DNA of 40,263 bases from Acrocarpospora macrocephala (GTDB taxonomy: Bacteria > Actinomycetota > Actinomycetes > Streptosporangiales > Streptosporangiaceae): positions 1 to 40,263 of the forward strand of contig NZ_BLAE01000091.1 in assembly GCF_009687865.1 (NCBI RefSeq), written 5' to 3'. Below the pieces are notes generated by a model, which saw nothing but the letters and a program-made list of their open reading frames with translations, was not told the origin of the DNA and made no database searches. How positions within the stretch are numbered: position 1 is the first letter of the stretch; the number at the start of each line of letters is the position of its first letter. A program made the position numbers and the translations under genes. Positions 7,458 through 15,463 of this stretch are shown one piece after another.

Positions 7458-8855
7458 TCATCCCACGGGTTCGAGGACACGTTCGGGGGTTTCTGTGCGG
7501 GTCTGGCGCAGGGCGTACAGGCTGACGGGGACGCCGACGAGCACGATGGCCGCGGCGATGAGCAGGGTGAACTGGTAGGCGTCCAGGAAGGCGGCCATGG
7601 TTGGCGCGGTCTGGCGCGCGTTCAGGATGGCGCCCAGGATGGTGATGCCGAGCAGGCCGAAGACCTCGCGGGAGACGTTCAGCACGCCCGAGGCGACCCC
7701 CGCCCGCCCGGCCGGCATGGCGCCGAGGATCACGTTGGTGAGCGGGACGAGCAGGCCCGCGCCCGCGCCGTACAGCAGGAACCAGGGCAGCAGGTCGAGA
7801 TAGTCGGAACCGGCCCCGACGTTGGAGATCGCGCCGATGGCGACCGCCATCAGGGCCAGGCCGAACGCGACCACCCGGGCCGTGCCGAAACGTTCGGCGA
7901 TCCGCGGTGACATGGTGGCCAGCACGGCCATCAGCAGCGCCATCGGGACGAACCCGGCGCCGGCCTGGGTGGGGGTGAAGCCCAGCGCGCTCTGCAGGTA
8001 GATCGCGGTGAAGAAGTAGATCCCGAAGACGCCGAACGCCCACAGGCCCATCGACAGCAGGCCGCCGCTGAAGACCCGCTCCCGGAACAGCGACAGGTCG
8101 ATCATCGGCTGGCGGGAGCGCGACTCGATCACCAGGAAGCCCGCGAAGGCGAGCACCGCCAGCGCGAACGCGCCGAGGATCGGGGCCGACGACCAGCCCT
8201 GGGACTCGCCCTCGATGAGGCCGAAGGTCAGCGCGAACAGCGCCACCGTGGAGGCGGCCAGGCCGGGCAGGTCGAGGCGGGTCGCGGTGGCGCGAGCGGT
8301 GGGCTCGATCCGGATGTGCATCGCGGCCAGGACGGCGGTGACCAGGCCGATCGGGACGTTGATCAGGAAGATCCAGCCCCAGTCCACGTTCTCGCTGAGC
8401 AGGCCGCCGGTGAGCGGGCCGATCGCCAGGGCGAGGGCGCCGACGGCGCTCCAGATGCCGACGGCGGTGGCGCGCTCGCGCGGGTCGGGGAAGAGCCGGG
8501 GCAGCAGCGCCAGCGACGCGGGGGTGACCAGGGCCGCGCCGATGCCCTGCAACGCGCGGGCCCCGATCAGGATCTCCTGACCGTTCGCGAGCCCGGCGGC
8601 CACCGACGCCACGGTGAAGATCCCGAGCCCGGCGAAGAAGACCGCCCGCAGGCCGAACACGTCCGCCAGCCGCCCGCCGACGAGCAGCAGCCCGGCGAAG
8701 ACCAGGATGTACGCGCTGACGATCCACTCAAGCCCGGAGATGCTCAGCCCGAGCTCCCGTTGGATAGTGGGGAGTGCGACATTCACCACATTATTATCCA
8801 AATAGGTCATAAAGGTCGCAAGCGCCACGGCTGTGAGCGCCAACCATCTGTTCAT
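7458..8855 (-). CDS. MFS drug exporter, DHA2 (EmrB/QacA) type
   Basis: 465 aa, with about 14 membrane segments as in the DHA2 family of proton-driven drug antiporters. Motifs seen: DNNVVNVALPTIQRELG in the first helix, LLLVGGRLADVFGLRAVF (motif A) in loop 2-3, and a PLTGGLLSENVDWGWIFLINVPIGL segment typical of motif C and helix 6. The ATG at 8855 is preceded by AAGGAGG. It is divergently transcribed from a tetR gene across a 78-base region full of ATACGG-GTAC half-sites, so it is probably repressed by that TetR and induced by its substrate. Substrate unknown. Confidence 0.92.
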   Translation of the reverse strand: MNRWLALTAVALATFMTYLDNNVVNVALPTIQRELGLSISGLEWIVSAYILVFAGLLLVGGRLADVFGLRAVFFAGLGIFTVASVAAGLANGQEILIGARALQGIGAALVTPASLALLPRLFPDPRERATAVGIWSAVGALALAIGPLTGGLLSENVDWGWIFLINVPIGLVTAVLAAMHIRIEPTARATATRLDLPGLAASTVALFALTFGLIEGESQGWSSAPILGAFALAVLAFAGFLVIESRSRQPMIDLSLFRERVFSGGLLSMGLWAFGVFGIYFFTAIYLQSALGFTPTQAGAGFVPMALLMAVLATMSPRIAERFGTARVVAFGLALMAVAIGAISNVGAGSDYLDLLPWFLLYGAGAGLLVPLTNVILGAMPAGRAGVASGVLNVSREVFGLLGITILGAILNARQTAPTMAAFLDAYQFTLLIAAAIVLVGVPVSLYALRQTRTETPERVLEPVG

Positions 8856-8866
8856 CTCGCCTCCTT

Positions 8867-8927
8867 ATACGGTGTACATATACGGCGTACATGTACAGTG
8901 CATAGGAGAACGTGTACGTCGTATAGT
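8867..8927. promoter_or_regulatory. TetR operator and overlapping divergent promoters
   Basis: Two direct half-sites, ATACGGTGTAC (8867-8877) and ATACGGCGTAC (8880-8890), are followed by the inverted half-site GTACGTCGTAT (8914-8924), one base from the exact complement of the second. The palindrome GTACATGTAC spans 8888-8897. The inverted half-site overlaps the hexamer TATAGT (8922-8927), a -10 element 6 bases before the tetR GTG. Repressor bound there would block tetR itself, and bound at the two direct half-sites would block the exporter promoter. Confidence 0.75.
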
Positions 8928-8933
8928 TGTCAA

Positions 8934-9626
8934 GTGGCACCAGAGAAGTTGAGCCGGGAGACCGTCGTCGAGCAGGCCATCAAGCTCGCCGACGCCGAAG
9001 GCCTGGAGGCCGTCACCATCCGGCGGCTGGCCCAGGTGCTCGGCGTCACGCCGATGGCGCTCTACTGGCATTTCAAGAACAAGGACCAGCTGCTGGAGGG
9101 CATGGCCGATCACCTGCTCCGCGAGGTCACCCCCGAGTTCGAGCCGGATTCGCCGTGGAATGTCCGGCTGCGCGCGATGGTCGAGGCGCTGACCGGGGTG
9201 ATCCGGCGGCACCCGGCGCTGATCGGGCTGCTCCCGTCGCTCAAGAATGAGGGTGTGGAGAGCTTCACGACCGCCACCAACACCGCGCTCGACCTGCTCG
9301 CCCAGGGGGGCTTCGCGCTCGACGAGGGCTTCCTGATCTCCTCGCTCCTGATGCACGGCGTGATCGCCCTGGTCGACGGGGAGCCTGGCTGCCCGAGTAC
9401 CTTCACCACGGAGGAGGCGATCGAGTGGCGGCGGCAGAAGCGCTTGCACCTGGAGTCGCTGCCCGCCGACCGGTTCCCGCGGGTGGTGGAGTTCGCGAAG
9501 ACCTTCGCCACGGAGCCGGATGTCGAGCGTTACTACGCGTTCGGCATCGACCTGCTCATGGCTGGGGTGGAGGCGCAGGCGGCCCGGCCTCGCCCGTGTG
9601 CCGGCTGGGGTAGGCCAGCGCAGTGA
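8934..9626 (+). CDS. TetR-family transcriptional regulator
   Basis: 230 aa. The N-terminal helix-turn-helix is clear: LSRETVVEQAIKLADAEG, then VTIRRLAQVLGVTPMALY and WHFKNKDQLLEGMADHLL (residues ~6-62). The C-terminal ligand domain resembles TetR class regulators (IRRHPALIGLLPSL; LDLLAQGGFALDEGF). It probably represses the adjacent exporter and itself. The start is GTG 8934: there is no ribosome site, but TATAGT lies 6 bases upstream, pointing to a leaderless transcript. Its last 71 bases overlap the 3' end of the converging second exporter gene. Confidence 0.9.
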   Translation: MAPEKLSRETVVEQAIKLADAEGLEAVTIRRLAQVLGVTPMALYWHFKNKDQLLEGMADHLLREVTPEFEPDSPWNVRLRAMVEALTGVIRRHPALIGLLPSLKNEGVESFTTATNTALDLLAQGGFALDEGFLISSLLMHGVIALVDGEPGCPSTFTTEEAIEWRRQKRLHLESLPADRFPRVVEFAKTFATEPDVERYYAFGIDLLMAGVEAQAARPRPCAGWGRPAQ

Positions 9627-11046
9627 AGATCGCCCCCAGCAGGCTCACGCAGAACAGCGCCGCGTAGGTGACCCGGAACCCGCCCATCAGCTGCTCCACC
9701 GCGACCGGCGACAGGCGCGCCAGCGTGCCCTGGTAGACCTGAGCCCGCAGCTCCGGCGAGACCGACCCGGTCAGCAGGCTCAGTGTGGACCCGACGCTGA
9801 GCACGATCCCGATATTCATGATCATGAGCCGGAATCCGTTCACCACCCCCAGGCTGCCGGCCGGCAGCGCGGCCATCACCTGCGTGGTGTTCCCGGTCAG
9901 GAACGTCCCACTGCCACATCCCGCCAGAAAGAGCCCAACCCCGATCACCCAGTACGGCGACGCGGTGCTGAACACCAGAATCAGCAGCCCGCCCGCGCTC
10001 AGGCTCGCCCCGCCCACCGCGATCAGGTACGGACTGATCCGCCGCCCCAGCGACCCCGCGATCGGCGAGGCCAGCGCCATCCCGATCGGCACCGGCAGCA
10101 GGGCGACCCCGGCGGCCAGCGCGTCCACCCCGCGCGCGGCCTGGAAATACAGCCCGGCCAGCAGGATCAGCGACGCCCTGGCCAGCGCGTTGCAGAACGA
10201 GGCCACATTGGTCAGGGCGAGCATCCGGGCACGGAACAACGTGCCATCTAAGACCGGATATGTCGCCCGCCGCTCGACCATGACCAGGACGGGCACCAGC
10301 ACCAGGAAGATCGCCCCGCCCACGATCACGACCGGACTCCCGAGCCCGCGCGACCCCGCCTCCGTGAGCGCCACCAACGCCGCCGATAAAGCCGCGAAAA
10401 TGATGATATTTCCGGTTACGTCTACAGGCTTGCGTTCGCGGGGGGTCGTCTCCCTGAGCGTGAACATGCCCCAGAACAGCGCGATCAGCCCCGCCGGCAC
10501 GTTGATCCAGAAGATCCACTGCCAGCCCAGGATGTCCGCGATCAGGCCGCCCAGCGTGGGCCCGGCCAGCTGCGCCACCGACAATGTCCCGATATAAACA
10601 CCCATGCCCTGGCTGAGGCGATCAGCCGGAAACGCATCGGCGATGATCACCGTCCCGTTCGCCAGGATCATCGCCGCGCCCAGCCCCTGGATCGCCCGCA
10701 GCCCGATCAGCACCCAGACGTCCGGAGCCAGCCCCGCCAGCAGCGAGGCCACCGTGAACAGCGCGAACCCCACGAGATAGACCTCGCGCCGCCCGAGCAG
10801 ATCCGCGACCCGCCCGAACAGCACCAGCGTCGCCGTGTTCACCAGCAGGAAAGCCAGCAGGACCCAGCTGGCCGCGAACGGGCTCGCCTGGAAGTGCCGC
10901 ACCACCGACGGCAGCGCCACATTCAGCGTGCTCCCACTGATCCCGATCAGCACCAGGCCGAGGCTGGTGACCGAGCAGACCTTCCACGCGTATCTGAGTG
11001 CTCTTGCGTATTCGGGAGAACCTGGTTCCAGGGGGACGGCAACCAC
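9556..11046 (-). CDS. Second MFS drug exporter, DHA2 type
   Basis: 496 aa, about 14 membrane helices. Motifs: ISGSTLNVALPSVVRHF in helix 1, LVLFGRVADLLGRREVYLVG (motif A), AQLAGPTLGGLIADILGWQWIFWINVPAGL (motif C through helix 6). It is distinct in sequence from the exporter at 7458-8855. GTG 11046 has no obvious ribosome site; a small hairpin (CCGCC-CGGA-GGCGG, 11066-11079) sits between the crp stop and this start. Only 36 bases separate it from the CRP gene upstream on the same strand, so cyclase, crp and this exporter may be co-transcribed. Its 3' end overlaps tetR. Substrate unknown. Confidence 0.88.
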   Translation of the reverse strand: MVAVPLEPGSPEYARALRYAWKVCSVTSLGLVLIGISGSTLNVALPSVVRHFQASPFAASWVLLAFLLVNTATLVLFGRVADLLGRREVYLVGFALFTVASLLAGLAPDVWVLIGLRAIQGLGAAMILANGTVIIADAFPADRLSQGMGVYIGTLSVAQLAGPTLGGLIADILGWQWIFWINVPAGLIALFWGMFTLRETTPRERKPVDVTGNIIIFAALSAALVALTEAGSRGLGSPVVIVGGAIFLVLVPVLVMVERRATYPVLDGTLFRARMLALTNVASFCNALARASLILLAGLYFQAARGVDALAAGVALLPVPIGMALASPIAGSLGRRISPYLIAVGGASLSAGGLLILVFSTASPYWVIGVGLFLAGCGSGTFLTGNTTQVMAALPAGSLGVVNGFRLMIMNIGIVLSVGSTLSLLTGSVSPELRAQVYQGTLARLSPVAVEQLMGGFRVTYAALFCVSLLGAIFTALAYPSRHTGEAGPPAPPPQP

Positions 11047-11082
11047 GAAATACCATTGTGAATCACCGCCCGGAGGCGGGGC

Positions 11083-11748
11083 TCACCGGGCGCGCTTCCG
11101 CAGGCCCTCCAGGTCGTAGATGATCACGCGGCGGCGGCCGGTCTCGATCAGGCCCCGGTCGCGCAGGCTGCGCAGCGCCTTGCTGACCGCCTCCCGCGAC
11201 GCGCCGGTCCAGCCGGCCAGCTCGTCCTGGGAGAGCGGCAACATGACCCGGACGCCCTCGTTGGTGGCCTCCCCGTACCGTTCGGCCAGTTCGACCAGGC
11301 GGGTGGCGACCCGTCCGGTGGTGTCGAACGCGCCGTACTCGATGCGTTTGCGGTCGGCGTCCCGCAACCTGCCGGTGATCAGTTGCAGCAGCAGCACCGC
11401 GATCCTGCCGTGCTCATGCAGGAATCCGGCGAAATCGCGGACCACGATGCCCTCGATCGGCTCCAGCGCGGTCACCGTGCCCGACCTCGGGCCGCCGTCC
11501 ACCGCCGACATGTCGCCGAGCAGCGCGCCGGGCCCGCGCACGGCCAGCACCACCTCGGTGCCCACGGCCGTGTGCGAGGACACCTTCACCCGCCCCGAGG
11601 TCAGCACCAGCACCCAGTCGGACTTGTCGCCCTCGCTCATCACCGTCGAGCCACGATCCCACCGGCGGGGTCTCCCGGCCGTACGAAAGTCCGCGATCTC
11701 CTCTGCGGTGAGCAGGGCGAGAAACTCGCCCGGTTCCGGAGTGTTCAT
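11083..11748 (-). CDS. CRP/FNR-family transcriptional regulator
   Basis: 221 aa. An N-terminal cyclic-nucleotide-binding domain has a phosphate-binding cassette GALLGDMSAVDGGPRSGTV that keeps the key Arg-Ser; the usual Glu is Asp. A long dimerisation helix follows. The C-terminal winged HTH is LSQDELAGWTGASREAVSKALRSL, with the Arg-Glu pair that in E. coli CRP reads GTGA half-sites. ATG 11748 is chosen because it fits family length; upstream only a TTG (11799) overlapping the cyclase end is available. Its neighbour 43 bases upstream is a nucleotide cyclase, and a GTGAT-N4-ATCAC site lies beyond that. cAMP is the likely ligand, but this is inferred. Confidence 0.9.
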   Translation of the reverse strand: MNTPEPGEFLALLTAEEIADFRTAGRPRRWDRGSTVMSEGDKSDWVLVLTSGRVKVSSHTAVGTEVVLAVRGPGALLGDMSAVDGGPRSGTVTALEPIEGIVVRDFAGFLHEHGRIAVLLLQLITGRLRDADRKRIEYGAFDTTGRVATRLVELAERYGEATNEGVRVMLPLSQDELAGWTGASREAVSKALRSLRDRGLIETGRRRVIIYDLEGLRKRAR

Positions 11749-11791
11749 GCGGTCAGTCTTGGGCCCCCGGGGGGTGCCCGTAAAGGGACTT

Positions 11792-13924
11792 TTACCCAAG
11801 TGCCGTCAGTACGTACGCGTGCACCGTCTGGTCCTTGCCTTTCAGGCTCAGATGGCCGAGTGAGCGCACGTCCGCGGGGGAGGCCAGCAGGTCGCGGGTG
11901 GACTGGCCGATCACCACCGTGCCCGGTTCGGCCAGCGCCTGCAGCCGGGCCGCCACGTTGACCGCGTCGCCCATCGCGTTGAAGCCGCGGAACTCGGGGC
12001 TGCCGATATTGCCCACCAGCGCGGGGCCGGTGTTCACCCCCACCCGGAACTGCGGCCATTCGACGTCCGAAACCAGCCCGGCGTTCTGCTCGCTCAGCAC
12101 CTCGGCGTTCACCCGGGCCGCCGCGCGCTGCATGTCCAGGGCCGCCTGCGCCGCGCGTTCCGCGTGGTCCGGCTGCTCCGCGGGCGCGTTGAAGAGGGCC
12201 AGCAGCGCGTCTCCGACGAACTGCACGATCGTGCCGCCGTTGCCCAGAATGCACGGCACCGCCGCCGTGTGGAACCGGTTGAGCATCGCCACGATCTCCC
12301 CCGGCGAGACCCGCTCCGAGAACGTGGTGAACCCGCGCAGGTCCGCGAACAGCGCGGTCACCTCCACCAGCGACCCCCCGAGCGCGGCCCGGTTCGGATC
12401 CGCGAGCAGGCTCTGCGCCACATCCGGCGACATGTACGCCCGGAACAGCGTGTCCAGCTCCGCATACAGCCGGGCGTTCTCCAGCGCGATCGACAGCTGG
12501 CTGGCCAGCGTCGCCGCCAGCGCCTCATCCTGCGAGGTCGTCCCCACCGGAACCGTCAGCGCCCCCGCCAGCCGCCCCTTCACCGTGAGCGGATGCACCA
12601 CCGCCCCGGTCACCGGCACCGGCCGCCCCGCCGCGAGCGCCGCCACCGGCGCCTCCCCCCGCGTTCCGTTCACCGCCGGGTACGGCACCAGCACGCCGTT
12701 CTGCATCAGGCTGAGGCGGACGTCGCCGTAGGCCTGCCGTACCCGCTCGAGGGCGTCGGTCAGCAGCTGCGTCTCGGCCAGCCCGACCCGGGCCCGGCCG
12801 CCGACGTGCACCAGCGCGGCCAGCCGGTCCGACAGCTCGCGCTCGTCCGCCAGCGCCTTCCCGGCCCGGTCCAGCACCGCCGCCTGCCCCTCGGTGAGCC
12901 GGAACCGCCCCGCCAGCCGGGTGGCCACCGGCACCCCCGACTCGGTCCTGCGCCGCAGGTGGCCGACCAGCTCTTCGAGAGCCTCCTCGTACTGGGCCTG
13001 GATGCGCCGTACGGTCGCCGACAGCGCGACGGCGTCGAACAGGCCGGCGCCGGAGCCTTCCCGCCGGAACTGGATGTACGCGCTGTAGGCCACGAACACG
13101 AACGCGAACGTCAGCAGCACGTGCCAGAGCCACCAGGACAGGTGCCAGTTGTGGTGCGACATGCCCGCGATCATCGCCTCGGCCAGCAGCGCGAACGAGG
13201 TGATCAGGCTGATCAGCACGGCCGCCGGGCGTTTGCGGTGCAAGGCGAACATCATGGCCGCGGCGGCGGCGTAGAGCACGATGCCGATCAGCGCGTACGG
13301 GCCGAGGCTCAGGCCGTCGGCGGGGAGCGGGTCGCTCAGCGGGGTGAGGCCGGGGACCAGCGAGGCGAAACCCCAGGCGATCATGATGGTCGCGAGCAGC
13401 ACGCGCAGCGGGAGCTGGGCGCGGAGCACGGTCGCGGCCTGGCGTTCCCCGAGCGGGAGCCCCGCCAGGAACGCGAAGATCGACGCGATGGTGAGGCCGA
13501 CCGGCTGGGCCAGGTCGAAACCGACCGTGCCGCCGTCCAGGAAGATCTTCGGGGTGGCCAGGCCGTGAAGCAGGAAGAATCCGGCGCTGCTCAGGAACAC
13601 CAGCGAGACCAGGAACAACCGGGCGTCCTTGCGCCGGGTCGCTGCCTGGCTGATCAGCGCGCCGAGCACCAGGTTCACCCCCGCGACGGCCAGGATCAGC
13701 CAGAAGTGGCTGGGATTGTGCTGCCACTTGTGGTCCAGGTCGACGGTCGTCGGGTCCTGGTCGACCGGGTGGGCCAGCAGCAGCCAGAGGCCGAGCATGG
13801 GCAGCGTCATGTGGATCAGCCAGACGACGCCGCGCACCGGCTGGGTGGCGGGCGGCAGGAACGGTTCGCGCGCGCCCTCGTGGGGCCTGCTCAGGTCTGT
13901 CGTGGTGGGGTCGCTCGACGGCAC
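11792..13924 (-). CDS. Membrane-bound class III nucleotide cyclase with GAF-like domain
   Basis: 710 aa. Residues ~33-285 contain about seven to eight membrane helices, ~300-330 a coiled linker, ~370-488 a GAF-like domain, and ~495-710 the cyclase homology domain. The catalytic domain has both metal aspartates (D528 in LFADLRGF, D572 in FVGDALLALF) and the transition-state pair N656/R660 (VNVAAR). The two substrate-selecting positions are Gln568 (for Lys) and Asn649 (for Asp/Thr), an unusual pair reported for M. tuberculosis Rv0386. GTG 13924 follows GGAGG by 6 bases. The likely product is cAMP, though specificity is uncertain. It is followed by crp on the same strand. Confidence 0.92.
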   Translation of the reverse strand: MPSSDPTTTDLSRPHEGAREPFLPPATQPVRGVVWLIHMTLPMLGLWLLLAHPVDQDPTTVDLDHKWQHNPSHFWLILAVAGVNLVLGALISQAATRRKDARLFLVSLVFLSSAGFFLLHGLATPKIFLDGGTVGFDLAQPVGLTIASIFAFLAGLPLGERQAATVLRAQLPLRVLLATIMIAWGFASLVPGLTPLSDPLPADGLSLGPYALIGIVLYAAAAAMMFALHRKRPAAVLISLITSFALLAEAMIAGMSHHNWHLSWWLWHVLLTFAFVFVAYSAYIQFRREGSGAGLFDAVALSATVRRIQAQYEEALEELVGHLRRRTESGVPVATRLAGRFRLTEGQAAVLDRAGKALADERELSDRLAALVHVGGRARVGLAETQLLTDALERVRQAYGDVRLSLMQNGVLVPYPAVNGTRGEAPVAALAAGRPVPVTGAVVHPLTVKGRLAGALTVPVGTTSQDEALAATLASQLSIALENARLYAELDTLFRAYMSPDVAQSLLADPNRAALGGSLVEVTALFADLRGFTTFSERVSPGEIVAMLNRFHTAAVPCILGNGGTIVQFVGDALLALFNAPAEQPDHAERAAQAALDMQRAAARVNAEVLSEQNAGLVSDVEWPQFRVGVNTGPALVGNIGSPEFRGFNAMGDAVNVAARLQALAEPGTVVIGQSTRDLLASPADVRSLGHLSLKGKDQTVHAYVLTALG

Positions 13925-14228
13925 AGCTGCCTCCGTATGAGCCAGTCAACGCACCCATCGCCCCGCGGCTCAGCCGCTCAGCCCTGGTTCGCTCCCTGGA
14001 CGTGCGTGTCTACCGCGCCAGATTGGGCGAGGTAATCCTCCCGAACGGTGCCGATTATCCCGGCGCGAACCAGCATCGCCAACGCCGCTTGCGGCTACTA
14101 CGGACTATTACCGGTTCACCGATACAGAGCCGTGATGTTTATCACGTGATCCGCCTGGATTGTTGAAACGTCTATCACTCAGTTCACCTTCTGTACCAGA
14201 GGGCACAGATTAAACGGAAGGAAGCTCA
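13925..14228. promoter_or_regulatory. Divergent region between cyclase and collagen-like genes, with CRP site
   Basis: 304 bases without a gene. The main element is the CRP-type palindrome at 14131-14146, listed separately. The plus strand has A/T-richer DNA between 14150 and 14215, unlike the rest of the region, which fits a promoter for the collagen-like gene. GGAAGGAAG ends 4 bases before GTG 14229. The cyclase start has GGAGG at about 13930-13934. Confidence 0.6.
14131..14146. promoter_or_regulatory. Predicted CRP-family binding site
   Basis: CGTGATGTTTATCACG is a perfect 6-bp palindrome around a 4-base centre. It matches the CRP consensus TGTGAT-N4-ATCACA in every arm position except the outermost pair. 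It lies 83 bases before the collagen-like start codon and 207 bases before the cyclase start. A CRP gene lies just downstream of that cyclase, so this may be its target. Activation versus repression cannot be told from the sequence. Confidence 0.75.
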
Positions 14229-15059
14229 GTGGCTATCAGGTTGCCGGGCGGGCGCACGATCGGGATCTTGACCGTTGGCGCACTTGCTGGATCCATTTTT
14301 GCCGTGGGGGGCATGGCGACCGCATCGTCGGCTGCTGACACCGTCATCTACGCGTGTGTCAACAAGAAGACGCGCTACGCACGCATCGTGAACGCGACCA
14401 CCAAGTGCCGCGTCACGGAGACCAAGATCAGCTGGGGCGGCCAGGGCGAACAGGGCCCCATGGGCCTCCAGGGCATGACCGGCGCCCAGGGCCCCCAGGG
14501 CCTTCGCGGCCAGACCGGCCCGCAGGGCCCGAAGGGCCAGACCGGCAACACCGGCCCCCAGGGCCCGAAGGGCGACACCGGCGCGCAGGGTCCCCAAGGC
14601 CCGCAAGGTCTGAAGGGCGAAACCGGCCCCCAGGGCCCGAAGGGCGACAAGGGTGAGAACGGAACCAACGGCCCCGCTGGCCCGGTCGGTCCCACCGGCC
14701 CGAAGGGCGCGGATGGCGAGAAGGGCGACAAAGGCCTGCAAGGCCTACAGGGCCTGAAGGGTGACAAGGGTGACAAGGGTGACAAGGGCGACCCCGGCAC
14801 CGGCGGTTCGATCAGCCCGGCCGTAAAGTCGTCCTCCGATATCACCTTCAGCGAGCACAACAACTCCGCCACCCTGAACTGTGATAACGGCAAGAAACTC
14901 GTCAGCGGCGGCTACGAGATCATCAGCGGTGCCTCCAACGTCAGGCTCACCTTGGCCGACCGCCCGTCGAGCTCCAGCGGTACCCCCACCGGTTGGTACG
15001 TGAAGCTCTCGATCGACGACAACACGGCCAAGGTCAAGATGTACGTCGTCTGCATCTGA
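14229..15059 (+). CDS. Secreted collagen-like (Gly-X-Y) protein
   Basis: 276 aa. An N-terminal signal peptide with hydrophobic core [18 protein letters not shown] ends near ASSAAD (residues ~34-37). A small two-cysteine head follows ([22 protein letters not shown]), common before bacterial collagen repeats. About 41 uninterrupted Gly-X-Y triplets span residues ~70-192, rich in GPQ, GPK and GDK, which would form a charge-stabilised triple helix. A C-terminal head of ~84 residues with cysteines near 218 and 275 probably trimerises it. No sortase motif or membrane anchor is seen, so it is released or held by the heads. GTG 14229 has GGAAGGAAG upstream. A CRP-like site lies 83 bases before it. 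Confidence 0.9.
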   Translation: MAIRLPGGRTIGILTVGALAGSIFAVGGMATASSAADTVIYACVNKKTRYARIVNATTKCRVTETKISWGGQGEQGPMGLQGMTGAQGPQGLRGQTGPQGPKGQTGNTGPQGPKGDTGAQGPQGPQGLKGETGPQGPKGDKGENGTNGPAGPVGPTGPKGADGEKGDKGLQGLQGLKGDKGDKGDKGDPGTGGSISPAVKSSSDITFSEHNNSATLNCDNGKKLVSGGYEIISGASNVRLTLADRPSSSSGTPTGWYVKLSIDDNTAKVKMYVVCI

Positions 15060-15140
15060 CCGCACGCTGGACAGGTTCGATGCCGTCACCGGCGGAGTCC
15101 GTAGGGGTTCCACCGACCTGCTGACAACGCCATGCACCCG

Positions 15141-15173
15141 AAGGCCCTTCCGGATCGGCGCCGGAAGGGCTTT
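15141..15173 (+). terminator. Terminator of the collagen-like gene
   Basis: Stem GCCCTTCCGG (15144-15153), a 7-base loop, and CCGGAAGGGC (15161-15170), extended by A/T pairs and followed by TTT. It lies 82 bases past the stop codon. Confidence 0.85.
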
Positions 15174-15463
15174 CGCATTCTCGTCCAACCATCTGGACGG
15201 CGGCGAAGCCGATCGAGTATGGCCTCGGTTGTTGTCACCGCACCGGTGATCGGCCGAGGCTATCCCGATCACGCCATAGCCCGGGTGCCCTGCCACGGCC
15301 TCTTCGGTGCGGTGCCGAGGGAGGAGATCGGCAAGTGATGATTGAGCGCTCTGAGTTGTTTTGGTGCCGGTTGGCCGCCGGTCCCTCTTGGCGCCGGGAC
15401 GGCGAGAACTGATGCGGACGTGATCGGCGCCGGAATACGGCGAGTAACCCGACGAATCGCGGG
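15174..15463. other. Gene-free interval between collagen-like and parvulin-like genes
   Basis: About 290 bases between converging genes. A short hairpin AACCCG-ACGAATCG-CGGGTT (15446-15465) overlaps the stop codon of the parvulin-like gene and may serve as a weak terminator for it. The rest shows no recognisable gene or element; scattered copies of GATCGGCGCCGGAA (15153, 15422) may be chance. Confidence 0.5.

Noticed and set aside
5590-8727. 1045-codon open frame on the minus strand across phoX and the exporter
   Set aside because: It overlaps two clear genes in another frame, its product is Arg/Pro/Ala/Gly-rich without motifs, and it spans the terminator. It is a high-GC artefact.
12164-14035. 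623-codon plus-strand frame opposite the cyclase
   Set aside because: Arg/Gln/Pro-rich shadow; runs through the promoter region of the cyclase.
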